From NCBI GenBank assembly GCA_003022485.1, contig PXTS01000087.1:1-47762 (forward strand): DNA of 47,762 nt, written 5' to 3'. The notes under the pieces were generated by a model. That model worked only from the letters and a program-made list of their open reading frames with translations. It searched no databases and was not told where the DNA came from. Each line of letters opens with the position of its first letter. The first letter of the stretch is position 1. A program made the position numbers and the translations under genes. Of the stretch, positions 41,896 to 47,762 are shown piece after piece. The stretch is from Bacteroidetes bacterium QS_8_68_28. GTDB lineage: Bacteria; Bacteroidota; Rhodothermia; Rhodothermales; Salinibacteraceae.

Positions 41896-42714
41896 ATGCG
41901 CCCCGACCTCGTGGAAAAGCCAAATGCACGTACCGAAGGCCGCCCTGCGCGCCGGCGCTGGCTTCGCCTCGCCGGGGTCGCCCTCGTGCTGGCGGCGGTA
42001 GGCGCGGCCGCCACGCTGGGCTGGCGCTGGCACCGCTCGGTCCCCGTGCGCCGCGTCGCTGTGGAAGGCGCCACTCGCGCCGCGCCCGATTCGATCCGCC
42101 GCCTCACGCGGGTCGATACGGGGCAGGCGCTCTACCAGCTCCAGCCGCGCCACGTGGCCGACCGCGCCGAGCGCCACCCGTGGGTCGAGAGCGCCGCCGC
42201 GAGCCGCTCCTCCGACGGGACGCTACGCATCCGCGTGACCGAGCGCACCCCCGCTGCGCTGGTGATGCAGGGGGGCGAGGGGGCCTACTACCTCGATGCC
42301 GCCGGCTACCCGCTCCCGCTTTCCGAAAAAAACGACGCGGCCTTCGACGTGCCGCTCGTGCGCGGCCTCGCCGAGGACTTCCAGCCGCTGCGACCCACCG
42401 GCCGGGAGGCAATACGCGCCCTGCTGGGGGCGCTCGCCGAAAGCGACGACGCCCGCGCGCTCGTCTCCGAGATTCGCGTCGGCAGGGAAGGGGGGATCCG
42501 CCTGCGCACGGTGCGGCCCGGCGGGCGCGGCCCGAGCGCCACGGTGCGGCTGGGTACCGGCGCTTTCTCCCAGAAGCTGCGCCGGCTGGTGGCCTTCTGG
42601 CGGCAGGCCGTCCGCGAAAAGCCGCGCACCGTCTTCCGGAAGATCGACCTGCGCTTCGACGGCCAGATCGTCGCGCGGCAAGATTCGTTTTCGCCGATTG
42701 ATTCCACCGACTAA
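41896..42714 (+). CDS. ftsQ: FtsQ/DivIB-like cell division protein
   Basis: A 272-residue bitopic protein between murC and ftsA, the standard ftsQ position. A basic cytoplasmic head is followed by a membrane segment (LAGVALVLAAVGAAATLGW) and a POTRA domain (VPVRRVAVEGATRAAPDSIR, then LYQLQPRHVADRAERHPWVE and LRIRVTERTPAALV), then the beta domain. The overall pattern matches FtsQ even though family identity is low. It recruits FtsL and FtsI-FtsW to the septum. It starts 24 nt after murC, so the two are co-transcribed. Confidence 0.9.
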   Translation: MRPDLVEKPNARTEGRPARRRWLRLAGVALVLAAVGAAATLGWRWHRSVPVRRVAVEGATRAAPDSIRRLTRVDTGQALYQLQPRHVADRAERHPWVESAAASRSSDGTLRIRVTERTPAALVMQGGEGAYYLDAAGYPLPLSEKNDAAFDVPLVRGLAEDFQPLRPTGREAIRALLGALAESDDARALVSEIRVGREGGIRLRTVRPGGRGPSATVRLGTGAFSQKLRRLVAFWRQAVREKPRTVFRKIDLRFDGQIVARQDSFSPIDSTD

Positions 42715-42826
42715 TGCCATGTACCGGCGCGATGCTGTAAGCGACTGTAAGCGCAGCGGCGAGTGCTTTTAGAGCGAGCATCGTGCCCCTACGCCTGGGA
42801 TCTTCGTTTCCGCCCGTAGCGGAGAA

Positions 42827-42862
42827 CTCCCCCACTCCCACACCTCCACCCTCCCAACCCCC
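42827..42862 (+). repeat. CCCACACTCCC-type leader repeat before ftsA
   Basis: CTCCCCCACTCCCACACCTC and on, 13 nt before the ftsA ATG. The most diverged of the five copies. Confidence 0.7.
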
Positions 42863-42875
42863 GAGGGGCCACGCC

Positions 42876-44225
42876 ATGAGCAACACGTTCCACGACAGCG
42901 ACTTCCCCGAAAACGGCGCCTTTGACCAGAACGGTGAAGGGCCGGCCAAAAATGAGCAGATCGTCGTCGGCGTCGACATCGGCACGACGAAGGTATGCGC
43001 GGTCGTCTCTGCAACTGACGAGCACGGGCGCGTCAACATCCTGGGCGTCGGCATGGCCGAGAGCAAAGGCTCGAACCGAGGCGTGGTCGTCAACATCGAC
43101 AAGACCGTCGGGGCGGTGCAGAAAGCCGTCGGGGAGGCCGAGCGCGCCGCCGGCGTCGAGGTCGAGAGCGTCATCATCGGCATCGCGGGCGACCACGTGC
43201 AGAGCTTTCAGAGCCGGGGCGTCATCACCATCTCTCGCCGCAACGGCGAGATCACGCAGCCCGACGTGCAACGGCTGCTCGAAGACACGATGCACGTGGC
43301 CATGCCCGCCGACCGCGAGATCCTGCACGTCATCCCGCAGGAGTTCATCGTGGACGGGCAGGACGGCGTGGCCGACCCCGTGGGCATGAGCGGGGTGCGC
43401 CTGGAGGCCAACGTGCACATCATCACCGGGCTCGTCAGCGCGGCCAAGAACGTCTACCGCTGCATCGAGAAGGCCGGCTTTACCGTGGCGGATATCGTGC
43501 TGGAGCCGCTGGCCAGCAGCTTCTCGGTCCTCCACGACGACGAAAAGGAAGTGGGCACCGCGCTGATCGACGTGGGCGGGGGCACCACCGACGTGGCCGT
43601 CTTCGAGGACAACACGATTCGCCACACCGCCGTGATCGCCGTGGCCGGCGACAAAGTGACCGACGACATCCGTAAGGGCCTCGGCGTGATGCGCGAGCAC
43701 GCCGAACGGCTCAAGCGCCGCTTCGGCACCGCGCTGATCGACTACGCCGGCGAAGACGAGATGATTACGATTCCCGGCATCGGCGGACGCTCCGAGAAGA
43801 GCATCGGGCGCTCGACGCTGGCGCAGATCATTCAGCCGCGCATGGAGGAAATCCTCGAAATCGCCGAGATCGAAATCAAGCGCAGCGGCCACGCACGACA
43901 CTTGGCGGCGGGGGCCGTCGTCACCGGCGGGGGCTCCTTGATCGACGGCACCGCCGATCTGGCCGCCGACGTGCTGGGCATGGAGGCGCGCGTGGGCCGC
44001 CCGATGGGGCTGGACGGCGGCCTCGTCGAGGAGGTCAGCGACCCGAAGTTTGCCACGGCCGTCGGGCTGGTCTTCTACGGGATGCGCCCGGAGGTCATCG
44101 GCGGGGAGCCGCTGGCCGGTGACATGGGCCAGCGCGCCGCCGCAGGCCCGAACGCGCCCGTGCCCGGCGACACGCTCGTGTCCCGCATCACCGGCCGCAT
44201 GAAAGCCTGGTTTGACGAATTGTAA
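42876..44225 (+). CDS. ftsA: FtsA, actin-like membrane tether of FtsZ
   Basis: A 449-residue actin-fold ATPase. VVGVDIGTTKVCAVVS is the phosphate-1 loop, ALIDVGGGTTDVAVFEDN the phosphate-2 loop, and AAGAVVTGGGSLIDG the adenosine motif. The FtsA-specific subdomain 1C lies between. The final SRITGRMKAWFDEL is the amphipathic helix that anchors FtsA to the membrane. About 25 polar residues precede the fold. ATG 42876 follows GGCCACGCC; an earlier in-frame start would translate the leader repeat. It sits between ftsQ and ftsZ. Confidence 0.96.
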   Translation: MSNTFHDSDFPENGAFDQNGEGPAKNEQIVVGVDIGTTKVCAVVSATDEHGRVNILGVGMAESKGSNRGVVVNIDKTVGAVQKAVGEAERAAGVEVESVIIGIAGDHVQSFQSRGVITISRRNGEITQPDVQRLLEDTMHVAMPADREILHVIPQEFIVDGQDGVADPVGMSGVRLEANVHIITGLVSAAKNVYRCIEKAGFTVADIVLEPLASSFSVLHDDEKEVGTALIDVGGGTTDVAVFEDNTIRHTAVIAVAGDKVTDDIRKGLGVMREHAERLKRRFGTALIDYAGEDEMITIPGIGGRSEKSIGRSTLAQIIQPRMEEILEIAEIEIKRSGHARHLAAGAVVTGGGSLIDGTADLAADVLGMEARVGRPMGLDGGLVEEVSDPKFATAVGLVFYGMRPEVIGGEPLAGDMGQRAAAGPNAPVPGDTLVSRITGRMKAWFDEL

Positions 44226-44326
44226 CTGGTGGATGGTAGAGGGCCGGTGGGGGATGGTTTTCCAGCCACGCCCTGACGCCGGCACGTCGAAAACCGTCTA
44301 TCATCCACGATCCACCATCCCCAAAA
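44226..44326. repeat. Dcw repeat B, inverted pair between ftsA and ftsZ
   Basis: TGGTGGATGGTAGAGG starts next to the TAA of ftsA. GATGGTTTTC (44253-44262) pairs with GAAAACCGTC (44289-44298, one G-U). The right arm, inverted, differs from the murD copy at only 2 of 29 positions. Confidence 0.85.
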
Positions 44327-44371
44327 CCGCACATCCACGAACCCTTTCCAACTCCCGAGAGGCAACTCCCT

Positions 44372-45751
44372 ATGGAAGACGAATTCAGCTCACACTTCTC
44401 CTTCGACGACTCTGCCAACGAGGAAGCCAAGATCTGCGTGGTCGGCGTGGGCGGCGGGGGCGGCAACGCCGTCAACAACATGATCCGCAAGGGCATCCGC
44501 GGCAACGTCGAGTTTATCGCCATCAACACCGACCGCCAGGCGCTGGCCGCCAACGAGGCGTCGCAGAAGATCCAGGCCGGCGGTGACTTGACCAACGGCC
44601 TGGGCGCCGGGGCGCGCCCGTCGGTGGGGGCGGAGGCCTTCGAGGAAGACCGCGCAGAGATCGAGGACGCGCTCGAAGGCTTCGACATGGTGTTTGTGAC
44701 CGCCGGGATGGGCGGGGGCACCGGTACGGGCGGGGCGCCGGTGGTGGCGGCCATCTCGCGGCGGCTGGGCATCCTCACCGTGGCGGTCGTCACCAAGCCG
44801 TTCAAGGCAGAGGGCACGCGCCGCATGGAAACGGCCAAAGAGGGCATCAGCCTGCTGGAGGAGCACGTGGACACCCTCATCGTGATTCCCAACGAGCGCC
44901 TCCTCGACATCGCCGACGCCTCCACGAGCCTCATCGAAGCTTTCGAGAAGGCCGACGAGGTGCTGTACAGCGCCACGCGCGGCATCAGCGACCTCATCAC
45001 GGTGCACGGCCTCATCAACCTCGACTTTGCGGACGTGCAGACGACGATGAAAGATGGCGGCACGGCACTGATGAGCTCCGCGGCCGTCAGCGGCGAGAAC
45101 CGCGCGGAGAAGGCCGCCATCGAGGCCATTTCGAGCCCGCTGCTGGACGGCCTCTCGATTGCCGGGGCGCGCAACGTGCTGGTCAACGTGACCGCTGACC
45201 CGAGCCTGGGCATCCGCGAGGCCACGGCTGCGACCTCGATCATCCAGGAGGAAGCCGGGCAGGACGTGGAGGTCATCTTCGGCACCGTCATCGACGAGGA
45301 CATGGACGAGAACCTGCGCGTGACGGTCATCGCCACCGGCTTCGACGAGGGCGCCGGGGCGCAGCGGCGTGGGGAGACGGGGCGCAAGGAAGCAGGACGC
45401 GATGACCGCCCGCGCGAGGGCGATCGGCCCTCGGGGAAGGAAGGCCAGGTGCGCCGCACCGAGCCGCTGGAGCCGGAGCGGTACGGGCGGGGCTACAAGG
45501 GCGAGGAGAACCTGCGCGAGCTGGACGTGCCTGCCTACGAGCGTCGCAGCCGGCCGCACCGCGAGGAGCGCGCCGAGGACGGCCCGAGCGCAGAGACAGA
45601 GGGGGACGCTCCCTCCGGCGAAGAAGCCGACGACGGCAAGGACGGCCCGAAGATCCGCCGCCTCCACGCCGACGACTTCGAGGACCGCGAGGAGCGCATC
45701 CGCAAGGATGATCCCGACACGCCCGCCTTTCTGCGCAAAATGATGGACTGA
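44372..45751 (+). CDS. ftsZ: FtsZ, tubulin-like division GTPase
   Basis: A 459-residue FtsZ that builds the cytokinetic ring. [18 protein letters not shown] is the nucleotide loop, GGGTGTG (residues 114-120) the tubulin signature, and [11 protein letters not shown] the catalytic T7 loop. The fold ends near [11 protein letters not shown] (about residue 330). A long, charged linker of about 110 residues rich in Arg, Glu and Asp follows, then the conserved C-terminal peptide [10 protein letters not shown] that binds FtsA. ATG 44372 follows GGCAACTCCCT. Last gene of the dcw cluster; a group of hairpins follows. Confidence 0.97.
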   Translation: MEDEFSSHFSFDDSANEEAKICVVGVGGGGGNAVNNMIRKGIRGNVEFIAINTDRQALAANEASQKIQAGGDLTNGLGAGARPSVGAEAFEEDRAEIEDALEGFDMVFVTAGMGGGTGTGGAPVVAAISRRLGILTVAVVTKPFKAEGTRRMETAKEGISLLEEHVDTLIVIPNERLLDIADASTSLIEAFEKADEVLYSATRGISDLITVHGLINLDFADVQTTMKDGGTALMSSAAVSGENRAEKAAIEAISSPLLDGLSIAGARNVLVNVTADPSLGIREATAATSIIQEEAGQDVEVIFGTVIDEDMDENLRVTVIATGFDEGAGAQRRGETGRKEAGRDDRPREGDRPSGKEGQVRRTEPLEPERYGRGYKGEENLRELDVPAYERRSRPHREERAEDGPSAETEGDAPSGEEADDGKDGPKIRRLHADDFEDREERIRKDDPDTPAFLRKMMD

Positions 45752-45777
45752 ACGCCGCTTTTTCAGACCTCCACGCG

Positions 45778-45883
45778 CCGCCGTCGAGGCGGTGGCACGC
45801 CCCTTCAGGAGCACACCGCGCAGGCGGTGACGGAAACGGCCGATGCGGCGGCATCGGCTGCTTCGCGCGCTTTGTTCGCGCGC
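45778..45883. terminator. Cluster of four hairpins after ftsZ
   Basis: Four separate perfect stems lie in about 105 nt: CCGCC/GGCGG (45778-45792), CACCGC/GCGGTG (45814-45829), GCCGATGC/GCATCGGC (45839-45858), and GCGCGC/GCGCGC (45865-45883). They lie between convergent ftsZ and the minus-strand barrel gene. None is followed by a proper T tract, so a terminator function is only plausible. Confidence 0.5.
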
Positions 45884-45940
45884 TCTGAAAGTGCCGGGCA
45901 CCGCTCGTTTTCGCTTGCTTCCTGCATTTGATACCCGCTC

Positions 45941-46513
45941 TCAGTTGCCGCCGACGTTGAAGAGCAGCCCGCCGGTGACCTGAGCCGGCTCAGCGTTTCC
46001 GCTGACGACAAACTCGGCCTGGACGAAGGGTCTGAGGTTGCCGAGGCGGAATTCGGCGCCTCCTACGACATTCAGTCCGAGCTCGGTGGTGTTCGCGTCG
46101 TCCTCGAAGAAATCGACGGATTCGTCGCTGTACGAGATGCGCGTGACGGAAAGGCCGGGGCCGGCGTAGGGCGTGAAGACCTGGTTGTCGAAGCCGAATT
46201 GGTAAAGCCCGTTGGCCGTGAATCGAAAGACATTTTCAGCGCCGGTGAACGCCTCTTCCCGTTCGTCGCCCTCATCGAAGTCGTTGGTGTCGAAGTCGTC
46301 GCCGGCGAAGTAGTAGTCGAATGTCCCGTTGAGTTGGAAGGGGAGCTGAACCGTACTCACGCGCAGGTCGGCGCCGAGGGAGACCTCCTCGAGCTGGTCC
46401 ACCTCGTAGCCGACGCGCGGGCCGAGCTCGAAGGTCGTCTGCGCTTGCGTCGGCGAGGGGGCGGCGAGCAGAAGCAGAGCGAAGAGGGCGGAAAGCAGGG
46501 AGCGCTTGGTCAT
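45941..46513 (-). CDS. Small outer-membrane beta-barrel protein
   Basis: A 190-residue exported protein. A signal peptide (LLSALFALLLLAAPSPTQAQ, cleaved after Gln/Ala) is followed by beta strands with alternating hydrophobic residues: FELGPRVGYEVDQLEEVSLG, QLPFQLNGTFDYYFA, VFTPYAGPGLSVTRISYSD, LGLNVVGGAEFRLGNLRPFV and a last strand VTGGLLFNVGGN. This resembles the OmpA/OmpX-like 8-stranded barrels (outer-membrane protein beta-barrel domain) common in Bacteroidota. Function unknown. ATG 46513 begins the signal peptide; a longer frame upstream has no support. The gene is divergent from the following one. Confidence 0.8.
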   Translation of the reverse strand: MTKRSLLSALFALLLLAAPSPTQAQTTFELGPRVGYEVDQLEEVSLGADLRVSTVQLPFQLNGTFDYYFAGDDFDTNDFDEGDEREEAFTGAENVFRFTANGLYQFGFDNQVFTPYAGPGLSVTRISYSDESVDFFEDDANTTELGLNVVGGAEFRLGNLRPFVQAEFVVSGNAEPAQVTGGLLFNVGGN

Positions 46514-46742
46514 GGGTTGTCGGGCTGGTGAAGGAGAAAGAACGTGAGGGACCCGGCAGAGAAGCAAGAAGTAAGCCGAAAGAGCGAGCCAGGGACCCGT
46601 TGGGCTCGCAAGGCCGCCGCGCCTTTCGTATCCTGTCTTTCCAGGAAAGGGGCCCGCGCCCTGCGAACGCTTCGCACCGCCGAGTTCGCCGTAGCGCCTC
46701 CGTCCCAAACGCATTTCTCGAAAAAAGCGCTTCCCCGATTCT

Positions 46743-47762
46743 GTGCGTCCGCGCTTGCTCGTTTCCGCGTTGCTGTCGCTCGCTCTGGGAGCCGCCGCCC
46801 TCGGCGCGGGAGGGGCCGCTTACGCCCAGCAACCCGTTCCCCAGCCGTCCCCTTCGGCAGATACGACCGGGCAGGCCGGCCCGCCTGCCACGTTCGCGCC
46901 TCCGCCGGAAGGCCGCCCGCTGCGCGGTGTGACGTGGCATCCCCCCGCTGACCGAGGGCAGGCCGTCCGCGAGCTCCGGCGGATCAAAAAGGCGGGCGTC
47001 GAGGCGGTGCGCACGCCGCTGATTCGCCGCGAGGCGCTCCTGCGTGCTGCCGACTCGTTGCGCCTGCGTCTTTTCCAGGACCTGCCGGCGGCCTACCTCT
47101 CGGCGGGGGAGCTCGAGGAGGCCCTGCCGCGCCTGCGCTGGGAGCTGGAGCGCGCCCTGCTGGTGGCGCGGGGCCATCCGTCGGCGCGCCACTTCGGACT
47201 GCTGAGTCAGGGGGATACGATCCCTGACGCTCCTGGACGCGCTGAACCGGGAGCGCCCGCAGGCCCTCCTGCGCCGCTGGCGGCAGGCGCGCGCCAGTGG
47301 CCCGGCCGACACGACCACGCCGGCTTCCCCCGAAGATTCCCGCCCGCCACGTGCCGATTCGGGGGCCGTCGGGGTGGGGGCGCTGGGCACGTGGGTCGAT
47401 CCGAGCGCCGAGGGGCTGCGCGCGCCGCACTCCCCGCAGTCGCAGGCGCGTTATTTCGAAAAGCATCTGCCCCTGCTGTTTCGTGACGCGGTGCAGACGC
47501 CGGCGCCGGGCGCGGCGCGTTCGCCCCCGGCTGCGCGCCCGGCCGATAGCCTCGGGCCGGCCCCGGCGGTCGTCTTCGCCTACCGCTGGCGCGACGCGCA
47601 AGGCGGCAACGCAGGGAGCGACAGCGCGCGAACGGACGGCGCGGGAGACAGCGGCGCGGTCCTCCAGGACCCATACGGGCGTGTCTACGGGCTGCTGACC
47701 GCCGGGGGACAGCCGCGCCCGGCACTCAAGGTCGTGCGCGGCCTCTATACCGGACGGCAGAC
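46743..47762 (+). CDS. Secreted glycoside-hydrolase-like protein, partial and frameshifted
   Basis: Starts at GTG with a signal peptide (LLVSALLSLALGAAALGAGG, then AAYAQQ). LRGVTWHPPADRGQAVRELR and IKKAGVEAVRTPLIRR look like the first strands of a TIM-barrel glycoside hydrolase (GH2/GH5 style). At about 47220 the frame must shift +1: after SQGDT the protein continues as SLTLLDALNRERPQALLRRW, later VVFAYRWRDAQGG and GRVYGLLTAGGQPRPALKVV, a typical end of such a domain. One extra A would explain the break. The gene continues past the window. The substrate is unknown. Confidence 0.6.

Overview
This is a GC-rich chromosomal segment, most likely from a member of the Bacteroidota/Rhodothermota (a Rhodothermales- or Salinibacter-like relative). 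Four things point there: promoters of the Bacteroidota type (TTTG or TTG, 19-21 nt, then TAnnTTtG-like boxes before clpX and mraZ), start codons without Shine-Dalgarno sequences, a division and cell-wall (dcw) cluster with no murF, and the rpsF-rpsR-rplI order without ssb. The taxonomic call is inference from layout, not from a database search. Layout: a tRNA-Leu(CAA) on the minus strand with its terminator (1-137); about 1 kb of decayed, repeat-bearing DNA with a very AT-rich island; an aldo/keto reductase; prfA and the ribosomal protein genes rpsF, rpsR and rplI; a small unknown gene; minus-strand asparaginase-domain and PgeF-family genes; a frameshifted clpX; and a YihY-family membrane protein. 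From 10.1 to 21.3 kb lies an envelope lipid-transport block: an Omp85/TamA-like barrel, tamB (one apparent frameshift), then mlaE, mlaF and mlaD. From 21.3 to 24.7 kb is a scarred region: the tail of an AI-2E-family permease, an unknown membrane protein interrupted by a decayed IS630-type element, and an SMP-30/gluconolactonase lipoprotein. Then come, on the minus strand, a class I-like HMG-CoA reductase, an ArsA/Get3-type ATPase, and a LexA-like repressor that lacks its autoprotease residues. Divergent from the repressor, the dcw cluster runs from 28.9 to 45.8 kb: mraZ, rsmH, ftsL, ftsI, murE, mraY, murD, ftsW, murG, murC, ftsQ, ftsA, ftsZ. The window ends with a small outer-membrane barrel protein and the start of a glycoside-hydrolase-like protein. 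The dcw genes act together: MurC, D and E add L-Ala, D-Glu and probably meso-DAP to the precursor, MraY and MurG make lipid I and II, FtsW and FtsI polymerise and cross-link septal wall, FtsL and FtsQ connect them, and FtsA tethers FtsZ. The most unusual signals are between the genes: (1) about 14 short tandem duplications with a 13-18 nt period, nearly all at gene edges; (2) a roughly 30-nt repeat, often as an inverted pair, sitting directly on the stop codons of rsmH, murD and ftsA; (3) a CCCACACTCCC-type leader repeat just before mlaD, ftsL, murD, murG and ftsA; (4) two 16-bp palindromes (GTGAA-N6-TTCAC) 32 bp apart between the LexA-like gene and mraZ. Three genes (clpX, tamB and the terminal glycoside hydrolase-like gene) each need one frame change to read through, so assembly indels must be considered. 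All motif calls were made by eye.
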